DNA of 64,000 bases, from NCBI GenBank assembly GCA_038225555.1, contig JBBRRB010000018.1:45786-109785 (forward strand), in the 5' to 3' direction. Below are positions 1-8,591 of the stretch, in pieces (positions within the stretch are counted from its first letter, which is position 1; each line of letters begins with the position of its first letter). Source of the stretch: JANXQZ01 sp038225555. GTDB taxonomy: Bacteria > Acidobacteriota > Terriglobia > Bryobacterales > Bryobacteraceae. The position numbers and the translations under genes were made by a program. Below the pieces are notes generated by a model. The model had not been told where the DNA came from. It ran no database searches and was given only the letters and a program-made list of their open reading frames with translations.

Positions 1-2857
1 ATCCGCCGATCATCCTGCTGGCGAGTCCTCCGTCATTCAGGACCATGCCGCCTTTGCCGATGGGCAAATTCCAGATCGCATTGCCCACGAAGCGATGCCG
101 CACGTCGAACGGCGAATTGCTCCGTTCCAAGCTGTAGTTGTAGGCGTTCGCGGGCGTAGAGCCGCCGGTCAAGTTGTCCACATAGTCCGAGAAGTTGTGG
201 CTCCAGGTGTAGCTCAAGCCGTATGCTACGCCCTTCGAGAAGCGCTTTTTCAACGACACGAGCAGTCCGTTGTAATTGGTATCGCCGTCGTTGGTGGCGT
301 ACTCGAGAAACGCGTGATTGCCGCTAAGGCTATTCACGTTCGTATTGAGGTTGGCGTAAGGGAACACGGTAATGGGTGCTCCAGTGGAACTGAAGCCGGT
401 GACCAGACCCTGATTGGCGTTGCGGAGGCGATTTTCTTTGCGACCGAAATTGCCCACATACGAAGCATCCAGCACGGTGCTTTGCGACAGCTCGATTTGC
501 GGCCCGAAACTGACTTGTTGCACATAGGGGGTGCGCTGATTCGGGTCCTGCGCATGGATGGTGGTCTTGGTCAGGTCGAAGTTCGAGGCGCTAAAAGCAG
601 GAAACCCGTTCTTGAGGATAAACGCGGGCGTGGTGCTTCCGTTCGATTGCGCAAGGGACTGATCCACGTAGTATGGAGGGTTCTCCGCGAGCACACTCTC
701 GGAACCGATCCTCACGCCATGCTGATAGAAAATGCCATAGCCGCCGCGAACCACAACCCGCTGAATCGGCTGGTAGCTGAAGCCCAGCCGCGGAGCCCAG
801 TCGTTCTTATCGGGATGGACCAGCGAGCGCGCAAACCAGTCACCGCTGTGGGCGGTGACAATTCCACCGCCGTTGGCCGTCGTAAAGTTCGCCACTTGGT
901 TTTGATGGTTGAGGAGGGGCGAGAAAAGCTCGTAGCGAACGCCGTAGTTGATCGTTAAATTCTTGCGCAAGCGCCAACTATCCTGCGCGAAAAAGCTGTA
1001 GCCGAGTTGGTAATTATGAACCACCGTCGGCGTGGTAAACGAGGCGGCGCTCACGTCACCCAGCAGGAAATCGGGAACACCCAACCCGCTGTTGCCCGTG
1101 TATATGCCGCTTGACGTGATCTGTCCCTGCAGGGATTGAGCATCCAGGAAATTATCGCTATTGTGACGGTGCTCAAAACCGAACTTAAAGCTGTGGTCGC
1201 CCTTGAGCCAGTTCAAAGTATCGAGCAATTGCCAGACCTGGGCGATTTGCACCTGAGGACGCCAAGGCGCGGTTCCGAGTCGCTGAAGGCCGCTGATGTT
1301 GATCGGCGGGATGCCGGCATCTTGAGAGCCGGCGGGAATTCCGTTCAGTCCGAACTTTGAAGCGAGCGAGGTTCCCAGTTGCAGTCCGATAGGATCGCTG
1401 TGGGCGTAATCACGGCTGAATCCGCCGCGCACCTCATTGAGCAGCGACTGCGAGATCACGTTCGTCCAGGACAGCGCGAGGGACTTGCCTCGAATGCGAT
1501 ACTGCGTTGCGAAGTTGCCGTTTCCAGCAGTCGGATCGCTGGTCCATGCGGGATCCTGACGGTCCACCGTGAAGTTGCTGTAGCGGCCGAAGATGCGATT
1601 GTTCGCGGTGAGGTTGTGATCGATTCGAACATCGTAGGACAGAGTGTCGGTCGGGACCGAAGGTTGGTACTGGTAGTTCGGCGCGCCGGTCCAACTTCCC
1701 ACCACCCCCTGCCGAGCCACCGCCGACGGCACATTCGGATTAGGGAAAAGCGCCGCTAGATTGACGCCGACCGGATCCAGGCAGCGAGTCGCGATGATAT
1801 TTCCGGCGAGGCACCCGCCCTGACCAGCCACTTTCGAATCTTGAAGCACGGGCTTGAGTTCCGTGAGGTTTCCCGTTTTCATCAGCGGCGTGGGAACAGT
1901 GGAGAGGACCGAGGTGGCCTTCCGGCTGGTGAAATCCTGGGCATCGAAGAAGAAAAAGGTCCGGTTCCTCAATATCGGACCGCCGATGGTTCCTCCAAAT
2001 TGATTCTGGCTGAAGTGTCCGCGCCCGACGCCGTTCAGGTTGTTGAAAAATGAATTCGAATCGAACTTGCTGTTTCGCACGAACTCCCAAACGTCGCCGT
2101 GAAACTCGTTGGAGCCGCTCTTGATAGAAGCATTGATTACGGCGCCTGCCGAGGTCCCGAACTCCGATGAGTATGTGCGCGTCTGCACGCGAAACTCTTG
2201 AAGCGCGTCGGGCGGAGGCTGCACGGTCTGAACTGATCCCTCTTGCAGGTTAGTGGATCCCGAGTTGTTGTCCACGCCGTCGAGCGAGAAATAATTTTGG
2301 GTTTCGAGATTTCCGTTTGAGCTGAAGCGATCGGGCGCTGTATTGTTCGTATTCGTGAGGTTTTTCTGAATGCCCGGCTCCAGTAAAGCAAGGTCCGCAT
2401 AGCGCCGCCCGTTCAGCGGCAGATCCCGAATCTGACGCTCTTGAACTACCCCGCCCACGTCGGTCGTCTGCGTGTTGAGCAGGGGGGTGACGGCTTGGAC
2501 TTCGACGGTTTGCGTCACGTCGCCTACGCTCAGGGTGAAGTCGATGGATGGCCGAGACTGGACGTGAATCTCGACGTTGCTTACAACCTGGGCGGTGAAC
2601 CCGCTCGATCCCGCTCGCACCGAATACGTTCCAGCACGCAAGGCGCTGAATTGGTACTCGCCCGCGTCGTTGGTTGCTGTGGAGAGAGGGACATTGGTGG
2701 CGATATTAGTGGCCGTCACCGACGCTCTCGGGATCGCAGCGCCGCTTGAATCCCGGACAGTGCCAATGATGGAACCGGTATCTATCTGCGCGACCGCTGT
2801 AATCGCGATTAGAAAAATGGTGAAGCGTGAAAAACTACTCCCAATTTTGCGAGTCAT
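1..2857 (-). CDS. TonB-dependent receptor, Oar-like with carboxypeptidase-regulatory domain (C-terminus outside window)
   Basis: An open frame runs without a stop from the ATG at 2857 to the left edge, so at least 952 residues are present and the C-terminus is missing. After a signal peptide (first ~23 residues, ending near FLIAITAVAQ) comes a carboxypeptidase-regulatory beta-sandwich (GTVRDSSGAAIPRASVT). Then follow a plug-like segment (RQIRDLPLNGRRYADLALLE; YFSLDGVDNNSGS) and beta-barrel sequence with repeated aromatic strands such as FFFFDAQDF and WRLRKNLTINYGVRY. This is the architecture of the large acidobacterial outer-membrane receptors thought to import glycans or peptides. A GGAAAGGA ribosome site lies about 7 bases before the ATG. 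The gene is divergent from the sugar-acid dehydratase at 2906, which may point to a carbohydrate ligand, but the substrate cannot be read from sequence. Confidence 0.88.
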   Translation of the reverse strand, partial: MTRKIGSSFSRFTIFLIAITAVAQIDTGSIIGTVRDSSGAAIPRASVTATNIATNVPLSTATNDAGEYQFSALRAGTYSVRAGSSGFTAQVVSNVEIHVQSRPSIDFTLSVGDVTQTVEVQAVTPLLNTQTTDVGGVVQERQIRDLPLNGRRYADLALLEPGIQKNLTNTNNTAPDRFSSNGNLETQNYFSLDGVDNNSGSTNLQEGSVQTVQPPPDALQEFRVQTRTYSSEFGTSAGAVINASIKSGSNEFHGDVWEFVRNSKFDSNSFFNNLNGVGRGHFSQNQFGGTIGGPILRNRTFFFFDAQDFTSRKATSVLSTVPTPLMKTGNLTELKPVLQDSKVAGQGGCLAGNIIATRCLDPVGVNLAALFPNPNVPSAVARQGVVGSWTGAPNYQYQPSVPTDTLSYDVRIDHNLTANNRIFGRYSNFTVDRQDPAWTSDPTAGNGNFATQYRIRGKSLALSWTNVISQSLLNEVRGGFSRDYAHSDPIGLQLGTSLASKFGLNGIPAGSQDAGIPPINISGLQRLGTAPWRPQVQIAQVWQLLDTLNWLKGDHSFKFGFEHRHNSDNFLDAQSLQGQITSSGIYTGNSGLGVPDFLLGDVSAASFTTPTVVHNYQLGYSFFAQDSWRLRKNLTINYGVRYELFSPLLNHQNQVANFTTANGGGIVTAHSGDWFARSLVHPDKNDWAPRLGFSYQPIQRVVVRGGYGIFYQHGVRIGSESVLAENPPYYVDQSLAQSNGSTTPAFILKNGFPAFSASNFDLTKTTIHAQDPNQRTPYVQQVSFGPQIELSQSTVLDASYVGNFGRKENRLRNANQGLVTGFSSTGAPITVFPYANLNTNVNSLSGNHAFLEYATNDGDTNYNGLLVSLKKRFSKGVAYGLSYTWSHNFSDYVDNLTGGSTPANAYNYSLERSNSPFDVRHRFVGNAIWNLPIGKGGMVLNDGGLASRMIGG

Positions 2858-2905
2858 GCGAGGGTCCTTTCCCGTCATTATATGCCGTCCGAATACACTG
2901 TTCTT

Positions 2906-4147
2906 ATGAGAATTTCTGATATTCGGGCGACCACGGTGACGGTCCCGCTGGAAGCGCCGCTGCGGCATGGGAACGGCTGCCACTGGGGCCGCTTCGTGCG
3001 AACCATCGTGGAGGTTGAAACCGACAATGGAATCATCGGACTAGGCGAGATGGGTGGGGGTGGAGAATCCGCCGAGGCCGCGATTCGTGGACTCAAGAGC
3101 TACTTGATCGGCCACGATCCGGCCAAGCTCGAAGAGATGCGTTTCCGCATCGCCAATCCCACCGCTTCCCTGTATAACAATCGCACCCAACTGCTGGCCG
3201 CCCTTGAATTTGCGTGCCTGGACATCATCGGACAAGCTTGGGGGGTTCCCGTGCATCAAATTCTAGGCGGCAAACTGCGAGACCGCGTTCCATTCGCCAC
3301 CTACTGCTTCTGGCGTTACCCGAATCCTAAGACGGGAGAAGGCGAGGTGCGCACGCCCGATCAGTTGGTGGCCTTCGCTCGATCAATGAAGCAGAAATTT
3401 GGATTTACGAGCCACAAACAGAAGGGTGGCGTGTTTCACCCCGATTACGAACTCGAAGCGTACCGCGCTCTGGCCGAGGCATTTCCGAGCGAGGGCTCGC
3501 GCTTCGATCCCAATGGGGTTTGGTCTGCCGAGCAGGCCATTCGGTTCGGCCAGGCCATTGAAGATCTGCGCGTGGACTATCTGGAAGATCCCGTGTTCGG
3601 AATGAACGGCATGCGACGGGTGCGCGAGAAGGTGCGGGTCCCGCTTTCCACCAATACCGTTGTGGTGAACTTCGAACAATTGGCGGCCAATATTCTAAAT
3701 TTGGCGGTGGACGTGATCCTGCTCGACACGACGTTCTGGGGCGGGATTCGGCCTTGTGTCAAGGCTGCCGGCGTGTGCGAAACGTTTCAACTGGGCGTGG
3801 CGGTCCACTCCTCGGGCGAGTTAGGAATTCAGCTCGCCAGCATGCTGCAACTCGGGGCTGTGGTGCCGAATCTCTCGTTTGCCGCCGATGCCCACTATCA
3901 TCACTTGACGGACGACGTTATCGAAGGTGGGCTGATGAAGTACGAGAATGGCTCGATCGCCGTGCCGGAGGCTCCGGGTCTGGGCGTGAAACTCGACCGC
4001 GAGAAGGTTCGAGAGTATAAGGAGCTGTATCGCGAACTCGGCAACTATGCGTATGATCAAGATCCGCTACGGCCCGGCTGGGCGCCGATTCTGCCGAATG
4101 ATCGGTGGGCTGACCCGAAAGATGGTCGCGTGCCGAAGCTTATTTAG
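2906..4147 (+). CDS. Enolase-superfamily sugar-acid dehydratase, glucarate dehydratase-like
   Basis: A mandelate racemase/enolase-superfamily enzyme expected to abstract the alpha-proton of a sugar acid (D-glucarate-like substrate) and dehydrate it in the cytoplasm. Numbered from the ATG at 2906, the KxK catalytic pair is in SHKQKGG (K171, K173). Metal-ligand candidates are D201 (RFDPNG), E227 (LEDP) and N250 (STNTVV), the Asp of the His-Asp dyad is D274 (LDTTFWGG) and its His is H301 (AVHSSGELG). This set is the glucarate-dehydratase pattern rather than that of muconate cycloisomerases. An upstream in-frame ATG at 2882 would add eight residues. I prefer 2906 because MRISDIRATTV is where the family fold begins, though neither start has a clear ribosome site. 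The exact substrate is uncertain; galactarate or another aldarate from pectin breakdown is possible. Confidence 0.85.
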   Translation: MRISDIRATTVTVPLEAPLRHGNGCHWGRFVRTIVEVETDNGIIGLGEMGGGGESAEAAIRGLKSYLIGHDPAKLEEMRFRIANPTASLYNNRTQLLAALEFACLDIIGQAWGVPVHQILGGKLRDRVPFATYCFWRYPNPKTGEGEVRTPDQLVAFARSMKQKFGFTSHKQKGGVFHPDYELEAYRALAEAFPSEGSRFDPNGVWSAEQAIRFGQAIEDLRVDYLEDPVFGMNGMRRVREKVRVPLSTNTVVVNFEQLAANILNLAVDVILLDTTFWGGIRPCVKAAGVCETFQLGVAVHSSGELGIQLASMLQLGAVVPNLSFAADAHYHHLTDDVIEGGLMKYENGSIAVPEAPGLGVKLDREKVREYKELYRELGNYAYDQDPLRPGWAPILPNDRWADPKDGRVPKLI

Positions 4148-4178
4148 GTTTTTTGCAAAACGAACCCAATTCCAGGTG

Positions 4179-5108
4179 CTATGACGGAATCAGGGCTGTC
4201 AAGGCTTTTTGGGCTTCCTGGATGGTTGTGGCTTCGATCAGCGCATCCTCTAACGAGCGGAGTACGGTGACATCGGTCGCCAAGTCGAGAGACTCGGGAA
4301 CGGCAAGAGAAGGGAAACGTCTGGTCAGAAGACGTCGGACGAAATCACGGGCTTCGGTGAGCTGACCTTCTTGCAACCCTTCTTGCAACCCTACTTGCAC
4401 GCCCTGATCCCGAGCTTCTTGAATTTCGCGTTTCCCCAGTGGCGACAGCGGATAAATCTCTTTAAAAATCTTCTCCATTATTGCGGCATTCATTGGGGCC
4501 TCCTCGAAGAATCTCTCGACTCCCACCTCATCATACTTGATTTTCGCAAAGGTCAAAAACCATCGACGAGCATCCACCGTTCCAACCTGATATATCCGGC
4601 GCGCACCCTCAATCATTTGTTCCCGATTCGTTCGCAGAAGCGGGAGTGCCGAGAGAAGGTTCGGTTTGTCCAACGCGAGCACTCTCTCAGCGTCGATCTC
4701 CCAAAGCTTAACCGTTCGGAACCGAATCGACATCAAACCCGCGATCTCCAGGGGTGGCAACTCGTCGTAGCTTTTCGGGAGAGTGTCCGAGCTTACCAAT
4801 ACCATCGTGCACCGGACCGGCAGACTCCGGTCAAGATGCATCATCAGCGCGTAATCCAGAATTTGTTTGCGGGCGCTATTAGAATACTGGGCCTTGAATT
4901 CGAAGATGTCGACTCGGCTTTCCCCTCCATGTTCGACGAGGAAACCGCAATCCAAAATGATCCTCTTCGATGCGAGTTCTTGAACAATTGGTATGATCGC
5001 TGCATTGGGCGGTGGCGGTTCCGTTTGCAGCAGATAGTACAAGACGCGCGGATCGTCGGCTGCGAGAGATTTCAAGTACCGGTCGTAGGGCTGGGTCATT
5101 TCTGCCAA
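4179..5108 (-). CDS. Rpn-like PD-(D/E)XK nuclease-fold protein
   Basis: A 309-residue cytoplasmic protein of the kind annotated as Rpn/transposase-like nuclease or DUF4351-type. Near residues 50-75, ILDCGFLVEHGGESRVDIFE followed by FKAQYSN gives the D...E-x-K pattern of a PD-(D/E)XK core, here with an F before K (EFK). A helical middle follows, then a run of QEG repeats (VGLQEGLQEGQLTEAR) at about residues 239-254, and a C-terminal helical tail. The repeats come from a short tandem DNA repeat (around 4368-4400), which probably varies in length between strains. Rpn proteins promote RecA-independent recombination in enteric bacteria; whether this one is active is not visible. The gene stands alone between convergent and co-directional neighbours with no sign of an operon. 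Confidence 0.6.
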   Translation of the reverse strand: MAEMTQPYDRYLKSLAADDPRVLYYLLQTEPPPPNAAIIPIVQELASKRIILDCGFLVEHGGESRVDIFEFKAQYSNSARKQILDYALMMHLDRSLPVRCTMVLVSSDTLPKSYDELPPLEIAGLMSIRFRTVKLWEIDAERVLALDKPNLLSALPLLRTNREQMIEGARRIYQVGTVDARRWFLTFAKIKYDEVGVERFFEEAPMNAAIMEKIFKEIYPLSPLGKREIQEARDQGVQVGLQEGLQEGQLTEARDFVRRLLTRRFPSLAVPESLDLATDVTVLRSLEDALIEATTIQEAQKALTALIPS

Positions 5109-5113
5109 GCCGG

Positions 5114-6400
5114 CTACCTAGCCCGAACAGCCGTATTCAGTGTTCCGTCCCACTTGGCGTCACCTTGCGGCTTGTAGTCTGGAGGAAGCTTTCTCCAATC
5201 CTCGCGGGACAAGCCGTTGCGGTCCCAAACCACCAGTCCGTCACGAACCGTCAGTTCACAGTCAAGCCGCTGAGTTCCTGTCATTTTGGCCCCATATGAG
5301 TCAACGAAGCCGAACACTCCATGCTCCAGGCGAAGCACCGCTACATCATCTGGGGAACCAACTCCGAGATTACCCAGATCCTCATGTTTGATCTCCTTCG
5401 CGGGATTCCAAGTCGACTCCAGAATCACCTTGGTCAGCGGCAGGCCCATATTTAGAAACTTGGACATGACGTTTAGCATGTCCTTCATCCCGGCGTTCAT
5501 GCTCGAGATATGAATATCGGTCGAGATGGAATCGGGAGTAAAGCCTTGCTTGATTGCGGGAACGGCCTGACGCCACAAGAAGCTGCCCGCACCGTGGCCC
5601 GCATCGAAAATCACTCCACGCTTGCGCGCTTCCAGCAAGTAGGGCATCAGTCTGCCCTTCGCGTCCAGCATCGGCACTGCGAAGAGATACATGTGGGTTG
5701 AGATATCGCCCGGGCGCAGCTTTTTCAGCACCAGATCCTGGTATGGACGCTCAGGCCGGAAGATTCCAAAGTCCACCATTACGGGGATATTGGCTATGGT
5801 TGCGGCCTCCACCGCTCGCTCAACGGGGGTCCATTCGGGTCCGGCATAATGCGCGGTCTTGATGCCAACGATCAAGCCGGGAAATTTCCTGGCCTGTTCG
5901 GCTGTCGCGGCCGCGTCCATATCGGTGACGTCTTGCTCGATGGCTCCGCCGCCCATGCCCTTTCCCACGATGTTTAGAAACGCGACAATCCGAGTCTTCG
6001 AGCGGTCAATCACTCGGTCCTTGAAGTCGGGAAAGTTGCGCCAGCCGGAACTGCCCGCATCCGCTACGGTTGTTACGCCGCTGCGGAAGGTAAACCCGTC
6101 GGGATAAATGCTGTTGTCGCCCGAATAGGCGCCCCGCTGGCCGGTGCCTGCGTAAACATGGACGTGAATATCCACCAAGCCGGGAGTGACGTATAGTCCT
6201 CTCGCATCGATAACTTTCGCCGCCCGCACGGCTGGAATGGCGGGCTCCACTGCCGCTATCTTATGGTCGGCGATGCCAACATCCCGAATGCCGTCGATTC
6301 CATTCTTGGGGTCGATCACATGACCCCCCTTGATTAGCAGATCGTATTGGGGCTGAGCGAAAGCCGAGTACGCGATTAGAGTGAATAGGACTGTTCTCAC
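5114..6400 (-). CDS. Secreted amidohydrolase/deacetylase-family metallohydrolase
   Basis: A cyclic-amidohydrolase-superfamily TIM barrel (dihydroorotase/D-aminoacylase-like). After a short signal peptide (TVLFTLIAYSAFA) comes the N-terminal sandwich (YDLLIKGGHVIDPKNGIDG). Then the metal-binding HxH in VDIHVHVYAG, a possible carbamylated lysine in GIKTAHYAG, and later histidines in DISTHMYLF and STDIHISSMN. These family features support hydrolysis of an amide, N-acyl or lactam bond, probably in the periplasm. I chose the GTG at 6400 because it starts directly at the signal peptide. The longer ATG at 6448 would overlap the divergent gene at 6440 and add a polar N-terminal extension. The physiological substrate is unknown. 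Confidence 0.75.
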   Translation of the reverse strand: MRTVLFTLIAYSAFAQPQYDLLIKGGHVIDPKNGIDGIRDVGIADHKIAAVEPAIPAVRAAKVIDARGLYVTPGLVDIHVHVYAGTGQRGAYSGDNSIYPDGFTFRSGVTTVADAGSSGWRNFPDFKDRVIDRSKTRIVAFLNIVGKGMGGGAIEQDVTDMDAAATAEQARKFPGLIVGIKTAHYAGPEWTPVERAVEAATIANIPVMVDFGIFRPERPYQDLVLKKLRPGDISTHMYLFAVPMLDAKGRLMPYLLEARKRGVIFDAGHGAGSFLWRQAVPAIKQGFTPDSISTDIHISSMNAGMKDMLNVMSKFLNMGLPLTKVILESTWNPAKEIKHEDLGNLGVGSPDDVAVLRLEHGVFGFVDSYGAKMTGTQRLDCELTVRDGLVVWDRNGLSREDWRKLPPDYKPQGDAKWDGTLNTAVRAR

Positions 6401-6439
6401 TCTCGATAGTCTACTGGAGTGCTGCCATAATCGAGAAGG

Positions 6440-7285
6440 ATGATTCATAACTCGGTTCGTACGCTTCTATCAGGCCTGATCGATTACGCTGGACTTTTCC
6501 CACCGGCGGGGCTCGATATGAAAACTGCCGTGCAGAACTATCTCAACTACCGGAAGGGCGAATTTGGCTGGGTATTGGGCCGATTCGTCGCGCCGGTATC
6601 GAGTTTGGAAGAAGTTCGAGCCGCAGCCGCCGGACAGCCAGTGGGAATTACCGCCCTGATCGTGGGCGATGCAGATGCCGAGATCCAAGCCGCTAAAAGC
6701 GCCGGCGTGGACTCGATCGAGATGAAGGCCGGGACCCCGGCGCAGATTCGGGCGGCGGCCGAGCGGCTCCCTGAAGGATTGACCTGCTACATGGAGATTC
6801 CGCTGGCGCAGGATCCGCGCAAGAGCGTGGAAGCCATGGCCGAAGCCGGTGTGCGCGCAAAGGCCCGCACCGGAGGGTTAACGGTGGACGCTTTTCCGGG
6901 ATCGCGCGATCTTGCACGCTTTCTGCAGGCCTGCGTGGATGCGAACGTCGAGTTTAAAGTGACGGCGGGACTGCACCATCCCGTACGATCCTTGCAGGCG
7001 TTAAGCGACGAGCCCGATAGCCAATCGGTTGAAATGCACGGCTTCCTGAACGTGTTTCTTGCGGCTGCTTTCGTGCGGGCGGGAATGGAATCGGTCCAGG
7101 TCGTTCGCATGCTGGAGGACCAGCGGCCTGAATCGTTTCGTTTCGAGGAGGGCGGGGCAAGCTGGCGGGATGAGTATCTCGACGCCGGACAGTTGGCCGA
7201 CACGAGAAAAAACGTCGCCATCGCTTTCGGATCCTGCTCGTTTGACGGTCCCATCGCGGAGTTGAAATCGCTTGGAATTTTATGA
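6440..7285 (+). CDS. Conserved hypothetical protein coupled to fumarylacetoacetase
   Basis: A 281-residue soluble protein with no signal peptide that I cannot assign to a named family. Alternating hydrophobic strands and helices (ITALIVGDADAEI, GVDSIEMKAG, LTCYMEIPL, VEFKVTAGLHHP, IAFGSCSF) suggest a TIM-barrel-like fold, and GLHHP with CSFDGPI look like conserved loops. It overlaps fahA by four bases (ATGA at 7282-7285), so the two are translationally coupled. This makes a role in the tyrosine/homogentisate branch, or in quality control of the fumarylacetoacetate step, a reasonable inference. No catalytic residues can be named. Confidence 0.75.
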   Translation: MIHNSVRTLLSGLIDYAGLFPPAGLDMKTAVQNYLNYRKGEFGWVLGRFVAPVSSLEEVRAAAAGQPVGITALIVGDADAEIQAAKSAGVDSIEMKAGTPAQIRAAAERLPEGLTCYMEIPLAQDPRKSVEAMAEAGVRAKARTGGLTVDAFPGSRDLARFLQACVDANVEFKVTAGLHHPVRSLQALSDEPDSQSVEMHGFLNVFLAAAFVRAGMESVQVVRMLEDQRPESFRFEEGGASWRDEYLDAGQLADTRKNVAIAFGSCSFDGPIAELKSLGIL

Positions 7286-8553
7286 ATGAAACGCTCGACA
7301 CCGGCTTGAAGAGCTGGGTGGAAACCGCCAACGATCCTCTTACCGATTTCCCGATCCAGAACTTGCCGTTTGGAATTTTCAGGCGTCTCGGCACGCGCGA
7401 TGCGGGGCGCATCGGCGTCGCTATCGGCGATCAGATTCTCGACCTTGCCGCCGCCGACGGAGGCGAGCCTCAATCGAGTTTGAACACTCTCATGGCGCGC
7501 GGGTCTGAATATAGCAGCGCGCTCAGGATGAAAATTTCGAGTTGGCTCCGTTTTGGCTCGAAAGATCGGGATCGGCTCGCAGCAGCGCTGACGCCCATGG
7601 AAGACTGCAAGATGCTGCTGCCTGTGCAGATCGGCGACTATACGGATTTCTATGCGTCTGCCTTCCACGCGACGAACGTGGGGCGGCTTTTCCGGCCCGA
7701 CAATCCGCTGCTTCCGAATTATAAGTACGTGCCGATTGCCTATCATGGGCGAGCATCGTCCGTAGTGGTCAGCGACACGCCGGTCACCTGGCCCAGCGGG
7801 CAAACGAATCTATCGGCTGATCAGGCCCCGCAATTCGGCCCGAGCCAGCGGGTGGACTACGAAGTGGAACTTGGGTTTTATATCGGCACTGGCAATGCGT
7901 TGGGGGCGCCTGTTCAGATGGCCGACGCCGGAAACCGGATATTCGGATTTTCGTTGGTGAATGATTGGTCGGCTCGGGACATACAGGCGTGGGAGTATCA
8001 GCCGCTCGGTCCGTTCCTGGGTAAGAGCTTTGCCACCTCTGTGTCTCCCTGGGTGGTGACAACGGAAGCGTTATCGGGATTCCGAAGGGCGGCAAATGCG
8101 AGAGCCGAGGGCGATCCGAAGCCGCTCGCATATCTGAGCGACGCGCACGATCAGCAGCACGGAGGTCTCGACATCGTTCTCGAGGTTTGGATCGAAACCG
8201 ACGCAATGAGGCAAACGGGAGCGAAACCTGTTCGCCTCAGCCGAGGCAATTTTCGCGACATGTATTGGACTGTTGCGCAGATGGTGGCACATCACACGAG
8301 CAACGGCTGCAACTTGCGCACCGGGGACTTGATTGCAAGCGGCACGGTTTCAGGGGAGGCTCCTGATGCACGTGGCTGTTTGCTCGAGTTGACTCGCGGG
8401 GGGGCGGAACCGATTCAACTTCCCGCAGGTGAAACGCGCCGATTTTTGCAGGATGGCGATGAGATCATCTTGCGGGCACGTTGCGAGAGGGATGGCGCGG
8501 TGCCGATCGGGTTTGGCGAATGTCGCGGGAGAGTTACCAGCAAGCCTTGGTGA
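7282..8553 (+). CDS. fahA: Fumarylacetoacetase
   Basis: Cleaves fumarylacetoacetate to fumarate and acetoacetate, the last step of tyrosine/phenylalanine catabolism through homogentisate. The 423-residue length fits the family. The N-terminal SH3-like domain begins with SWVETANDPLTDFPIQNLPF. The catalytic domain has FYASAFHATNVG (catalytic His region), PIAYHGRASS, the acidic metal-binding stretch VDYEVELGF and the late loop SGTVSGEAPDARG, all typical of FAH. The start overlaps the preceding hypothetical by ATGA. No other homogentisate-pathway genes (hmgA, maiA, hppD) occur in the window, so those must be elsewhere. Confidence 0.95.
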   Translation: MNETLDTGLKSWVETANDPLTDFPIQNLPFGIFRRLGTRDAGRIGVAIGDQILDLAAADGGEPQSSLNTLMARGSEYSSALRMKISSWLRFGSKDRDRLAAALTPMEDCKMLLPVQIGDYTDFYASAFHATNVGRLFRPDNPLLPNYKYVPIAYHGRASSVVVSDTPVTWPSGQTNLSADQAPQFGPSQRVDYEVELGFYIGTGNALGAPVQMADAGNRIFGFSLVNDWSARDIQAWEYQPLGPFLGKSFATSVSPWVVTTEALSGFRRAANARAEGDPKPLAYLSDAHDQQHGGLDIVLEVWIETDAMRQTGAKPVRLSRGNFRDMYWTVAQMVAHHTSNGCNLRTGDLIASGTVSGEAPDARGCLLELTRGGAEPIQLPAGETRRFLQDGDEIILRARCERDGAVPIGFGECRGRVTSKPW

Positions 8554-8591
8554 TTCGGTTGTGATATCTTCCGTTGCAGATGGGGTTATCA

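Noticed and set aside
95..958. 287-residue plus-strand frame at the left edge
   Set aside because: It is antisense to the TonB receptor, which has clear domain similarity on the minus strand.
6787..7803. 338-residue antisense frame across the fahA pair
   Set aside because: Arg/Pro-rich shadow of two recognised plus-strand genes.
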